Shown: positions 22,412-33,944 of the stretch, one piece after another
Layout: every line of letters begins with the position of its first letter
Numbering within the stretch: the stretch's first letter is position 1
Program-made: the position numbers and the translations under genes
The notes under the pieces: generated by a model
Databases searched by the model: none
The model's input: the letters and a program-made list of their open reading frames with translations, nothing else
What the model was told of the DNA's origin: nothing
Assembly (NCBI GenBank): GCA_003255025.1
Contig: QANY01005826.1
Location: forward strand, 248,001 to 312,000
Source: Datisca glomerata
Lineage: Eukaryota; Streptophyta; Magnoliopsida; Cucurbitales; Datiscaceae
Direction: 5' to 3'
DNA length: 64,000 nt

Positions 22412-23345
22412 TTACAAAATAATACAGAGAAAAAGAAAAATATGAAGTGTATAAGTAAAATTACAGGAAGGCAAAAGAAGACTAAAACTGATCCATAAGG
22501 ATGACCCCAACTGTAAAAGGAGCAGTTGTGGCGTCTTCAGTGTCCTCCGTAATGAGAACGCTATTTTTTCATTCGGAGGGATTGTGGCTTCCTCAGAAGC
22601 AGAAACATCCTCGGGAATGGCCTCCACCTCGGCTTCAGTGGCCCCGTCCAAAGAGACTTTGGGGGGAAGGTTCTCCTTTCCATCCTTGTACCTGGAAAAA
22701 TAAACCTTCTTCTCATCCTTGTAAAAAAAAAGCTTGATAAATATCATTAATTTCCTCATCTGTTCACTCGGCCTCCTCTCGAGCAGCCTCAGTAATGGCC
22801 AACCTCTCTCCCACAATTTTTAAGTTCTCGAAGGAAGTAGTTCGACACCTCTCAAACACCACAAGAGGCTCCTCCGCAACCCTGAAGGACTCTTTGAGAC
22901 TAGAATGCTCTGCTATTGTGACCGCTGCTCCCCGAGTTAACTCTTCAATAGTGCTCTGAAGCTCAGCTTCTCCTTTGGAGAGCCATTCGATTTCAACCCT
23001 CTGAGTCACAAGAAGCCCACAGTTCCTCTCAATCTCCTTCTTCCATTGGGCAACAGCCAGCTCATTGGCCAGGAAGTGATCCCAAAGACTGTTGTGGGAG
23101 ATAATGGCCTAAAAAGTACAAAGTATAAATAAAACTTAGTGAAATAATGGAAGATGATAAATGAAGAAGGCAGAAAGAAGAGGACAGAGAAATACATTCA
23201 TCAAGCTATGGCTTAGGGAACAGAGCTGGTTCGTGGCAGGCATATTGTGAGCTGTTGTCATGTCCGTGTCTAATTTACAGGTGTGGAATAATTTTTTAAA
23301 GAAAGGACAGAAAGGAAGCTTAAGTCCCAAGGCTATGTACATAGG
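22412..23345 (-). pseudogene. Gypsy-type gag-like ORF with coiled coil (minus strand)
   Basis: Reading on the minus strand, a segment with MYIALGLKLPFCPFFKKLF and NQLCSLSHSLM (23342 to about 23200) is followed by an intron-like gap. The next exon-like start is at about 23108 (after TTTTTAG), leading into a Glu/Ala/Leu-rich coiled-coil stretch (23009-22764) and then Lys-rich sequence to 22412. The same two blocks and the same interruption occur on the plus strand at 31.9-33.6 kb. The pattern resembles the putative gypsy-type transposon N-terminal domain found in many plant retroelements. I infer a structural (gag-like) role; the frame is broken. Confidence 0.65.
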
Positions 23346-24074
23346 GCTTAAGGTTATCTAGTATGGAGGTCTACAGGGGTAGCCTATGTTCCCACTTACA
23401 CCTAAACTGCACACTACATCGGAGGGAAATGCATCAAGGTGAGAATCTAAAAAATGCCCTAACTTGGCCTGGTTTTAAACCAAATGTACATGAGGCTTAA
23501 ACTAAGATGTGTCGCCGCGTGCCATAGATGAAGAAGAAGGGATTTTTGGGAAAGAAAGAAATTCAGGAAGAAAATGAAGAAGAAGAAGATAGGGAGGGAG
23601 AATATATTACCATGAGAGGATGAAGATAAGAAAAAATGAAGAAAGAAAATCCTTAAATAGGTTGCGGATTTGAAAAGAAAATAAAAGACGCGCTCCATGA
23701 ATTTTTGAAAATGGGAATCTGAATGGATGTTTTCTAGAAAGGAGCGACTGATAAGACAGAACAGTCACCTGCGCCAGCGAATGGCACGACAACAATTGAA
23801 AAAAGGAAAAGAGACAGAGCACGCGTCACACAAAGCAATTGAAAACGGGAAATGAAGCTCCATCACAGGAAAAACACGCATCTCTCTTGATTTAATTAAT
23901 ATTATATATATTTGTTTGTTATTTCCAAATAAGTGCAGGTTCCTGGGAAAAGACAAGATGATCTTCGTAAAGGCTCATGCAAAATCAAAACTCCTCATCG
24001 TTACACATCGATAAATGAAACTTTATTGAATGTAATGAGGGGAAAATGAACAGGAAAAAAACCACACAAGACAC
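23346..24074 (-). other. Leader between LTR and gag-like ORF
   Basis: Purine-rich on the plus strand, with several short frames on the minus strand but no conserved domain. Its place between the LTR at 24075-24944 and the gag-like ORF fits a retroelement leader. No convincing primer-binding site was identified. Confidence 0.4.
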
Positions 24075-24944
24075 GTGTACAGAAAGAATAAATTCTGAGA
24101 GGGCGCGTGTACCATGAACATGGTAAGATTAGGGGGCTAGATGAGAAAATAAAAGTGGGATAAATAGATCATGAAGTAAGAAAAATGCATACGAGAACTC
24201 TTGACGAGAAGGAACTCAATAATGGAAAACAACACGGGAAGGAACTCGAGAACGGTAAAGAGCACGGAAGCGGGAAACCTCATCAGAATGGGAAAAGTAG
24301 ACAGGTCAACGAAAAAAACTGATGGAGGATCCCCACCTTCGAGAATGGGGAAAGGCTGACAAGGGAGTCGTGCCTCCGAAACGGGAAAGGCACTCGCCAA
24401 ACTGTGCAAGAACGAAAAAAGAAGGATAAGAAGAAGAGCGGGAACGGACGAAAGGGATCTAAAATGACAGTCAAATAACTGTGATTGATTGGGTAAGTTG
24501 AATGACTCGGATGAGACAAATTGATAGGCCACCAAGCGGATATGACGGATTAGCTCGAAACCACAAAAAATCACCATGTGATTGTGACTGATTGGCTCGA
24601 AACCACCAGAAATCACCAAGTGGGTGTGACTGATTGGCAGTTGAGCGAGACAGATGAGAAATAAGAAAGGAAAAAGGGCTCATAGCAAGCAAAATGATCT
24701 CCACGAACAGATGTAATCCCTAAGGCATAAGGAGTGTCTCATTTTATATTGCTATTTTAATTAACTTATGCAATTGGAGAAACCTATATAATGTCAATGT
24801 ATCAAATGAAAGAGAGACATTCAATATAACAAAAACACAACCCAAAGCATTTACTCATTGCATTCTCTTGTTCTTAAACTCTCTCTCTTCCTTATTAATA
24901 TTTACATAAATCAATCGTTATCGATATTTTTTTCTTTGATAGGG
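24075..24944 (-). repeat. Gypsy LTR, right arm of inverted pair
   Basis: This is the reverse-complement partner of 18652-19487. Internally it has a triplicated motif around TTTCGAGCCAATCAGTCACA (24480-24640), whereas the left arm has fewer copies. Its orientation matches the minus-strand gag-like ORF to its left. Confidence 0.7.
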
Positions 24945-26223
24945 CAAAGGAAAAAATCATTTACAACTTATATTTTTAATACGCAAGAATTATCAATTTT
25001 TAAAATTTTACATGAATTAGTTTCTTTTACATATAACATGTATATTTTTGAAATATTTTTCGAGGATAATTTTTGCCTATTATTTTTATAATTTGACTAT
25101 TCTTGCCAAAAGTTGTAAATGTATACATATGTACATAATTTTCATACAAATGTACATAAAAATAGCTTATGTACCGTACATGAGTTGTACTGTAGAGTTA
25201 TCTTTTTTTGTTATGTATATTTATCAGTTCTGTAACGGGATCATATATGATGCTACACATCGTTATTACCTCAAAAACCTAATAACTTTGTTTGCCTTCT
25301 CAATTGGAAAATCAATAAATGAACGAGGCTGTTAACTCATTTGAAAAACTTAAAGGAGATAATTAAAAAATAGTTATGTTATGTGTAACGATACCAACAT
25401 ATGATGTAATTAATTTACATGACATAAACTTGCTTATACAATTAATAATTTAGAGTTTTTCCTCCTTATTTATCCATTTATCATTTATAAAAATAAGATC
25501 GAATACACTAATAAAATAGTAGACATCACCGGTGATCACAAGCGGAGCTAGGATTGTTTCTCAAGGCGTTCCAAAATATATGACACAATTTACATAGGAA
25601 ATTAGGGTTGGCTAGATATTGAAAAATAAAAACGATTGTTTTGTATTGTGTTTAAGAAAATAGTCTTTCTTTTCCTTGGTTTTCTAAGTATTATTTTTTT
25701 TAGTTTCTCCCTTTAAGACTTAAAAAATAGTGGTACTAGACAATTACAGTTAAACTTTTGTATTAAAATCAACTATGATATTAGTCAAAGTTTTGGGTGC
25801 CAAATTTACATTTTATAGTGCAAATTACTTAATTATTTTATCTATTATTTTTTTCTAATTTACGTATATTATAAGTCCTTTCTTTAAGTATGGGTGTTAC
25901 AAAAATCTTTATAGCAAACAACCACCAAACTAATTCAAACCATTTTTTATTAAGCTGTTTAGATACTAATTTTTCATTTGGTTTGATTTAAGTTTTTAAA
26001 ATTGATTGATTAATTTACTCATATTATAAATCAAATCAAATCAAATTGACATGACGAGAGCAGAACTATAGTTATTTCTCTCTCATGCATAATATCGATC
26101 ATATTGTACCCTCACCAATAATTCTTTTTTTATATCAAATTGTCGATGGTTTATTTTATAACCTTAGTTATATTGCAATATTGAACATATTTATTAAGAT
26201 GAAATTCTTTTACAATATTAAGT
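24945..26223. other. AT-rich intergenic DNA
   Basis: No gene or mobile element was recognised. Only short A/T-rich chance frames occur. The segmental duplication shared with 59871 begins at its right end. Confidence 0.6.
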
Positions 26224-27779
26224 AAACATTTACTAGAATGAAAATAATAATACGATAATGTACTATTGGTTGGATAAATCATAAATGAATCTCGACTGAG
26301 CTGTTAATTTTCTTTTCAACAACTCAGATTAATTGTATACGGTTTATAAAAATATATATTTTAATTCTGAACATATACGAACGGTTGAAAACCAAAACTA
26401 ATGGTGAAGATCAGTGACCTTTATAGAGTGGGGTTGGGATTAGGATCATAATGTAGAAAATCAGCATAATAGCCCTATGACAGTACAAACGAGCCCTATG
26501 ACAGTACAAAACCAGCATCAATTCTAGTATTGATGGCTTCTGGTTAAAACTCTTGTCTTTTCCTCTTTAAGGGCTGTCGTGCCTCTGAAATGGGCTGTCC
26601 CCTCTCGAAAGGGATATCCTAATATCACCAAAATAAATAAATCTATTTGTCCTTTTTCCTCAAAGTTAAGCCTTTACTTGACCTGCTGGCCTATACTTTA
26701 CCCCTAGTAAAGCAAACCATGCCTTAACTGTGGTTGAGTCTTTGACTAGTTGTGAATAAGGTCAATTCCCTAAGCATGATGTTGTGGTCCAAATGTCTTG
26801 AACTCTATGCTTTTAAAGATTCGTAGAGAAGTCCCTCCCCCTCTTCCTTTGAAGAAAAATGGCATATATGAGAAGCTTTGTGAAGCTGCTCTAGAGGCGT
26901 GTAGCCATCTCATCTCGAAGGATGGGATGCAGAACACAAAATTTTATTCCGACCGTCCACCTTGAATTTTTTATAAATAATCTAAATTTTTTATTTTTTT
27001 TAAATTTGACTTTAATTTTTTTAATTTTAATCCTTACTATTTTTAATTTTGACTTTTAATTTTTTAATTATCATTTTAATCTTTTAAACTTTAAACTAAT
27101 TTTAATTTTTAACTATTATATTTTTTCTCAAAATACTCGTCACGATCAGTTATCGTCAAAGGCTAGTAGATATGATCACCGAATCGACTTAACCGTCTTA
27201 TTTTTATATTTGAAGGGAAGAATGTATTTATGGGATATGGTTGGTTGGGTTTTGATAGATAGGGAACATAGAGAATGTAGTTAAGAGCACATTCAATGGC
27301 ATTGCTATCATTCCCATAATTGTCAAAACTAAGTCATTTAAAAGGTTATGTGTAAATCTACACCCTTTTAAAGTTTGTCTTGGAAAAATACATCATTTTC
27401 TCAAATATAAGAAAACTGTATCCATGACCCACCAAATCAAATCAACACATGCAATTTCTCTCTTCCATAATCATCTCTCTTCTCTTCCCAATACATATAT
27501 CAAGTCAACCAAATTTGACGAGTAACATCTTCTCCATTTTCAGCATCCCCATGTCTTGCTTCTTTTCTCTTCTTGTACCTACACATGTTTAGAATACAAA
27601 AATAGTCTCAAACTAAGAACTGACTCATTCAACTCTTGAAGAGTCATTTTATCAAACACTTGATGGGCATCATGCCCTCACAAAATAATCTGAATGGTAA
27701 GTGAAATTTTTTCTTATTTGATTCTGTGAGTAAATAAACCAATATAAGAGTCTTTTAATTTTGCTAGTATGTAAATTAT

Positions 27780-28110
27780 ATATATTTTATGATAACTTGA
27801 AGCATTCAAGTCGTTATTAATGACCACTTGAACCATTCAAGTGATTTTTTATTCTTTAGTAAACAACTCAAGATTTAATTGATTACTTGAACTCCTTCAA
27901 ATAATCATTTGTTCATTGGATTACTGACGGCCTGAATAGAAATAATTACTTGAATGGTTCAGGTAGTCATAAACAACTACTTGAACCATTCAAGTAGTCA
28001 CGTGTTCACTGGATTACTTACTATCATAATCAAAATGATTACCTGAGAGTTTCAAGTAGTCCTAAATAACTATTTGAACCTTTCAAATAACCAATAGATA
28101 TATACAGTTA
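27780..28110. repeat. Palindrome-rich ACTTGAA/TTCAAGT repeats
   Basis: Repeated blocks such as ACTTGAACCATTCAAGT and ACTTGAATGGTTCAGGT recur five or more times and can pair with one another. A related stretch of about 120 bp is at 33706-33828. Confidence 0.7.
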
Positions 28111-28524
28111 TCACAAGCATCAAGCAATCCAGTGATGCAGAAGATTATAATCATCAAGAAGGACAATCTAAACGTATCTAAGTTCTTAGAATTCACAACC
28201 ATACGAATAACAACTATTTTCTTGCAAGAACTTCAAGCTAAAACCCATAACGGACAACCATTTAAAATGATATTTACAAAATTAAAATTTGTTTGGCATA
28301 AGGAAAGAAATGTTTTTCAAACCCTAGACGATTTTCCCCCAACTCTAGTACAAAAAAGTTTGAATTTTTAAACCTTAGATGATTTCCCCCTAACTTCCAA
28401 TACAGAAAAAAGTTTCGATTCTAAGGTACAAGGAAAGAGGATGAAAGAACAAGAATAAGAACGGGGCAACAAATCCTTTTCTACGTAAAAAAGAAAGAAT
28501 GAGTACATGAATGCGTCTCTAAGT

Positions 28525-28565
28525 AGAAGAAGAGGAGGAGGAAGAAGAAGAAGAAGAAGAAGAAA

Positions 28566-28641
<76 letters not shown>

Positions 28642-28702
28642 AGAAGAGGAAGAATAAGAAAAAGAAGAAGAAGAGGAAGAATAAGAAAAAGAAGAGAAAA
28701 CA
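28525..28702 (+). repeat. (GAA/GGA)n purine microsatellite
   Basis: An almost pure GAA/GAG/GGA tract of about 180 bp. Arg-rich and Ser-rich open frames across it on both strands are by-products of the repeat and are not called as genes. Confidence 0.95.
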
Positions 28703-29016
28703 TGACTCAGGCTAAGAAGAGAGAAGCAAGACAAAATGAAGCAAATGATAAGATGAATATACAAGAAACTAAAATGGAGGAAACTAAAATGGAGAAATGA
28801 GTGTCGATTTGATAGCCGCAGAGAAGAGAAATGATTAACTTCTTTCATTTGATTTAATGGGTTAGAGATATACATTTTTTATATTTAAAAAATGGGTATA
28901 AAAGTTGTAAATGATATATATTTACAAATAACCCTCATTCGAATGGGCCCATCACCACATGTGAAGCCCTTTCGTGTGGTGTCGGTGAACCTTTCAAAAC
29001 CAGTCCTTAAGCTCAC

Positions 29017-29023
29017 TATATAA
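29017..29023 (+). promoter_or_regulatory. TATA box of proline-rich gene 1
   Basis: TATATAA, conserved with copy 2 (60755-60761) within the shared block CTTAAGCTCACTATATAA. It lies 59 bp before the first candidate ATG. Confidence 0.7.
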
Positions 29024-29075
29024 TAATACTCTAGTCTTCCACAAAATTGTATCAAACAACAGAAGCTTATAGCTT

Positions 29076-30571
29076 ATGATTTATATCAAAAGCTCCATTA
29101 GAGCAAAGTTCCCAATGAGGATAACTCCTGATCGTCAAGGAGTACTTTTGTGCTTCATGGCATCCTTACTTTTTTCAGCTAGCTTCTGCTTTGGCAATGA
29201 TAACACAATCGAGGTTATTGGGTTTGGGGAATGTGTAGTTTGCAAGCAGAGTAATATTAAGACCAGTCATGCCTTGTCAGGTACAATAACTTCTTCTAGT
29301 ACTTCCAAAAATTTGTCATCTTTCATCCTTTTGTAGGTTCATTGTTAATCAATTAAGCCATTGGAGAAGTATCGGATACTCTCCTAATTTAAAGAAATGA
29401 GACAGACATCCTTCTGTGATCGATTTGTTTCCATGGGGGAATTCTTTTCCTTTGGCAATCTGACATGTATTTTTACTGATGCTGGGTTTGGTCCTACATG
29501 GTAAAATCATGCAACTTTCTATAACAAACATGAATTTAGTTGTTTTTATGATTTTAAGCAGGTCTACATGTGACCATTGATTGCAAGGTGGCTGATGGAC
29601 GCTTCAAGACAAGAGGGTATGGGAAGCTTGATGAAGAAGGGAAGTTCAAAGTGAAGATTCCTAATGAGATAATACTGAAAGATGGAAAATTGAAGGAAGA
29701 GTGTTATGCTCAGCTTCATAGTGCATCAGCCACACCTTGTCCTGCGTACAATGGCATTGAATCCTCAAAGATAGTCTTCAAATCCTTAATTGATGGAAAA
29801 CTCAAGTTTGGCTTGACTAATAAACTCAAGTTTTCCCCTGTCACATGTACTTCAGCTTTCTTATGGCCATATTTTAAGTACTCACCTATTCCAAAGTTAC
29901 CACCCTTGAAGACCTTCCCTCCATTCCCTCCTAAGGTCTTCCCTCCATTCACTCCCGAGGTCTTCCCTCCCCCAGTCCCTATTTTCAAGCCTCTTCCCCC
30001 ACCAATTCCGGTCTACAAAAAGCCGCTTCCTCCCCCAGTACCGATCAATGTCAAACCACTTCCACCACCAGTTCCTATATACAAGAAGCCTCAGCCACCT
30101 CCCGTACCCGTATACAAAGAGCCTCTTCCACCACCAGGCCCAGTATACAAGAAGCCTCAACCACCGCCTGTACCGATATACAAAAAGCCTTTTCCGCCAA
30201 TATATAACAAACCAAAACCACCACCAAAGCGTGTATCCAAGGAACCAACTCTTCCTCCACATGTACCAATTTACAAACCAAAACCTCCAGTCTATAAGCC
30301 TCCAAAGATTTATCCCCCACGTATACCTATTTACAAGCCTCCAGTCCCAAAGATCCTCCCACCACCAGTACCCGTGTTTGAAAAGCCAGTTTCACATCCC
30401 ATTCCTGTTTACAAACCAAAGCCTCTCCTGCTATTCCCGAGAATCCCAATTCCACGCCTTCCTAAAGTCCCTCGTTTGCCCAGGTCTCCATTTTTAAGGA
30501 ACACCCCGCCCCCACAATACCCCAAGTTTGGAACACTATCTCCCTTCCCACATTTGTCTCCTCATCATTAA
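29076..30571 (+). CDS. Proline-rich cell-wall protein with Ole e 1-like domain, copy 1
   Basis: Exons 29076-29280 and 29562-30571, with a 281-bp GT-AG intron in phase 1; 404 codons from the first ATG. An alternative start at 29115 is the one conserved in position with copy 2. Domains: signal peptide (LLCFMASLLFSASFCFG), then a six-Cys Ole e 1-like domain (GFGECVVCKQ, TIDCKVADG, KEECYAQLHS, TPCP, PVTCTS), then a long Pro/Lys/Tyr/Val repeat region of PPPVPIYKKP-type units to the C-terminus. The architecture matches plant PRP2/PRP4-type secreted wall proteins, which are thought to be cross-linked into the wall. Compared with copy 2 it is 57 codons shorter in total, and its last 60 residues are degraded (Leu, Arg and Phe replacing repeat residues). 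It is still open and probably expressed, but diverging. Confidence 0.9.
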
Positions 30572-30758
30572 AAACTTCTATGCAAGTTATTATTTACCAT
30601 TCTAACTTTAGAACGAATGGATGTTTTATGTTTTGATGAAGGTTAATTAGTTTGAAACTACTGCATTACTGTAATAAAGTATTTAAGAGTTCGATGGAAA
30701 GGGAGAGTTAATAATATATAAAGTGGATTGTTGTTAATTATTTTTAATCACATAAAGT

Positions 30759-30834
30759 TGGAGTTTGTGTGTTTGTTTTCTTTGTAATCTCGTAATTGGA
30801 GTTTGTGTGTTTGTTTTCTTTGTAATCTCGTAAT
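30759..30834 (+). repeat. Perfect 38-bp tandem duplication after gene 1
   Basis: Two identical 38-bp units (30759-30796, 30797-30834) beginning TGGAGTTTGTGTG. Copy 2 has a single related unit, so this is a recent local duplication in copy 1. Confidence 0.9.
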
Positions 30835-30866
30835 TCTGTAAACGCTGTAAAGTTAAACTTCACTAG

Positions 30867-30986
30867 AAAATAAGGAATTGGATAAACTAGAGTGAGAATT
30901 CACGAAACATAATATGAATAATTGCTCTGTTTATACTGAATTCATTTGAGTTACAATCAGCTTCTATTTATAAGTTTTTAATAGAT
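30867..30986 (-). repeat. Direct repeat flanking the gag-only remnant, left
   Basis: Similar to 33827-33944 in the same orientation (shared GAATTGGATAAACTAGAG). On the minus strand it contains TATAAATAG. It may be an LTR end of an element surrounding the 31-33.7 kb remnant, or of another family, so the LTR call is tentative. Confidence 0.5.
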
Positions 30987-31374
30987 TATCGAATTTAACC
31001 ACATTCCACAAAAATGAGATTAAATGGAATATTATCCTAGGATTGAGTGTATCATTGTGAAATTGAGTTTATCAACATAAACAATCAGGCTAAGATGAAT
31101 TGTAAGATAAAATAAAGATATTGACTGCTTTTTCCCGTTCTGTCACGGTGACAATCCGCGTGCTTCCTCTTGGCTGGTCATGTTCTGCTCACATGGCCGA
31201 GTAAAGAATTCACACCCGTTTCATTTGCCCCTATTGCATTTGATAATACATAGTAAAACTAATATGCAATATCATGCCAGAGCATACCTCGAAAAAGGAC
31301 TTTCATCATTATACATTTCCCATCATATCCCACCATTCAGATTAGGTCACATCTTTTGACGCACACCTACTCTC

Positions 31375-33655
31375 ATGGCGGCTCCTCGTTTTACCTGTTG
31401 TCAGAAGTGGTCATTAATTTTTTCAGGCGGTTCGTCTTCTCGTTCTCGGGAATGCATGGTGCATTGCTCAACCTCTCTTTTGCCAACTGTCACTCTTCTA
31501 TTTGTCAGCAATTGTAGCGGTTCATTTTTTTGTTCGTCAGTCGCGCCTTTTCTTCCTTCGTTAGTCACGCCTTCTCTCAAACATCTCTTCAGTCAGCCGT
31601 GCCTTCTCTCAAGCGTCTCTCATCTCCCCGTTGTTAAACTTAATCCATTCCTAAAGCCTTCTGGCGTCTGCAGCTTATTTAAGCTTCATTCCTTCTTCAT
31701 TTCTTCCCATTCGTTGTTCTTGCTTCTGTAAGTTTCTTATCTGTAAATCTTCCTTTTATCGGTTTTTTAGTGATGGAAGATGAGGAACCCCAATTCAAAC
31801 TTCCAGTCCCTCTAGTTAGGACGCAAGCCGAGTTCAGCCGATTTATTGCTTCTCATTAAGAAGCTTTTCCTCCTGACATTATTTATGCACTAGGAGAGGG
31901 CAAAGCCTCTGGAGTCCCATGTAGACCTCCTTACCAAATTACCCTTAGCTTTTTATACATAGCGTTAGGTCTCAGACTCCTTATTTCTCTTTTTTTCAAG
32001 AATTTTTCCACACTGTCGGCCTTGCCCCTTCTTAATTTACCCAAGCTCCTATAAGGTGCTTCTTGGTTTCTAGGCTATGAAGAGTAGGTATAAATTAGGC
32101 TTAGGAGTAGACGAGCTTAGGTGGTGTTATAAAATTAAGTGTCAAGATGAGAGCTACTATCTTGCCCCTCGCCCGTCCGAAAATAGAGGACTATTGATAA
32201 TTAAGATCCCAAAAGGAGATAAAGGTTGGGAACGAGATACCATTTTGGTTGGCGAGAACTGGAGCAGTGATGGCCGTTGAATAATTCCTAAAAACTGGGA
32301 AATTTTTAGTAAGTTTCCAGAGCTCTAGTTCCTTAACCTCTCGTTAATTTCTTTCTTCTACTTGTCTCCTTTCTTCTTACTCATAAATTTCTTCTTTTGG
32401 TAGATTACAAGAAAAACAGAATGCCTTACTTATCAAAGGCATCTGAGGAAAGAATAACCGCCGCTTATCGTTGTCAAGAAATAGAGTAGGTATGAACTTC
32501 TCGACCCAAGTAGAGAAGTTAACATTGATTTTTCCCCATCTTCAGCCCATGTTGCATCAACATCCACTACATCATCCTCATCTCTTATTCCACAAGGTAT
32601 TCCCATTCCTTCTTTTCGTCTTGCCCCCGCCCTTTCTATTTCAAGTACTTTCATTTCCACTGACTCGGAGTGAGAAGAAGTAGAACACGATACCCTGATT
32701 CGAAGACTTGCTACAAGTGTTGACATGTCGAGGAATCTCTGTAGTAATATAGTTGGGCGGTTGAGGATGAAAAGAATGTTTTTTTAGGCGGGACACATCA
32801 AGCTCTTCTCAAGCAGCCCCCGTTCCTCTTTTTGTTCTCGTTGCACCCATTCCCCCTATTTCTCCCGTCATCTTTCATGTTTCAGTTTCCCAAGGTGGGG
32901 ACTCCCCAGTGCGCTCAAATTCCCCTCCACTTCCCCCGCAGGCACCCAAAGAAAGTCCGTTCCCGCAAACTCTACCGACTCCCAGGGGAGGAATGAAGAA
33001 CCTGCCTTATAGAGGTGGAGACGGTTTACAGTTGTTCCCCCTATCCCTGCCTACGTAAGTTTTCTAAATGACCCCCGTTGTGCACACATAGTGCTTCATG
33101 GCATCCAATCTGATGCAGACACAGAACGATTCGTAACATGAGCATTGGTAATCAACTTTGCTCCTTGAGCCACAGTCTAATGGAGGTACTAGCATTACTT
33201 TTTCTTTTGATTTCTTACATTTTCCTTACTTTACTTCCCATTTACTCATACTTTGTGACTTTTTTCTTCCAGGCCTTTGTTTACTATAAAGCTCTCCATG
33301 AGTATTATTTTTCTTTAGAGCATGAAATGGTTGGCTGGAGAAAGAAAGTGGCTGACTGCTAGGATGTGTTTAACCATCTCCAAGTTGAGAATGAGCGCTT
33401 GAGGAAGAATGCGTCCGAGCTTTAAGGAGTCATTGAGAAGTTTATCGAGGAAGCAGCCACAACAGTTGAGAAGCATTCAAAGCTCAAAGATTCCTTGAAG
33501 GTGACTAGAGAATCCTTAGAAGAATCCAAGAGGTCCTTGGCTGCCTTTAAAGAAAAGGTGAAAACTGTAGAAGAAAAGTTGGCAGCTGCTAAGTTGGCCA
33601 AGGCTAAAGCTGAGATGAAGGAGAGCCAAACTGGAGATGAGTTTTAAGCTCTGTT
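31375..33655 (+). pseudogene. Gypsy-type gag-like ORF with coiled coil (plus strand)
   Basis: An N-terminal part at 31773-32040 (start MEDEEPQFKLPVPLVRTQAE, then SFLYIALGLRLLISLFFKNF) and a next part at 32077-32280 (DELRWCYKIKCQDESYYLAP) match the putative gypsy-type transposon domain. A Pro/Ser-rich linker follows, then NQLCSLSHSLM ending at an apparent donor near 33185 and an acceptor near 33273 (TTCCAG). The last part is a long Lys/Glu coiled coil to about 33655. Several stops break it. No protease, RT or integrase is present, so this is a gag-only relic. It shares architecture and the intron position with the minus-strand copy at 22412-23345. Confidence 0.65.
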
Positions 33656-33705
33656 TGACAAGGTCGATAAAATGATCTATAGTGAGTGCTGTAAACTAGA
33701 ATATT

Positions 33706-33828
33706 TTCTTTAATTGATTACTTGAACCCCTTCAGTAACCATTTGTTCACTGGATTACTGACGACCAGAATAGAAATGATTACTTGAATGGTTCAGGTAG
33801 TCATAAACAACTACTTGAGCCATTCAAA
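33706..33828 (+). repeat. Fragment shared with the upstream TIR element
   Basis: Similar in direct orientation to about 27875-28000, sharing TTGATTACTTGAAC and GTAGTCATAAACAACTACTT. It abuts the right direct repeat at 33827. Confidence 0.75.
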
Positions 33829-33944
33829 AATAAAGAATTGGATAAACTAGAGATAGAATTAACGAAAAATAATATGAGTACTTGCTCTATTTGTATTGTA
33901 TTCATTTGGTTTACAATCAGTTTCTATTCATAGGTTTTCAAAAT
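33827..33944 (-). repeat. Direct repeat flanking the gag-only remnant, right
   Basis: Partner of 30867-30986. It ends where the similarity stops in AT-rich DNA. Confidence 0.5.

Larger units (their letters stand above)
27342..28933. mobile_element. TIR element inserted upstream of proline-rich gene 1
   Basis: Absent from copy 2 of the duplication, which gives the empty site at about 60675-60683. The ends are inverted repeats: left GGTTATGTGTAAAT, right (reverse-complemented) GGTTATTTGTAAAT. Flanks TCATTTAAA and TCATTCGAA compare with TCATTCAAA in the empty site, which is consistent with a 9-bp target duplication as made by Mutator-like elements. No transposase was recognised inside, so it is non-autonomous. 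Confidence 0.6.
26224..30845 (+). repeat. Segmental duplication, copy 1 (with proline-rich gene 1)
   Basis: It matches 59871-62694 in direct orientation: upstream blocks (26224-26570, 27180-27333, 28934-29075), both exons, the intron edges and the 3' flank to 30845. It is longer than copy 2 because of the 1.6 kb insertion at 27342-28933 and extra sequence at about 26570-27180. Confidence 0.85.

Noticed and set aside
28507..28875. Arg-rich (plus) and Ser/Leu-rich (minus) open frames
   Set aside because: They are translations of the GAA/GGA microsatellite; no start context, homology or codon structure beyond the repeat.
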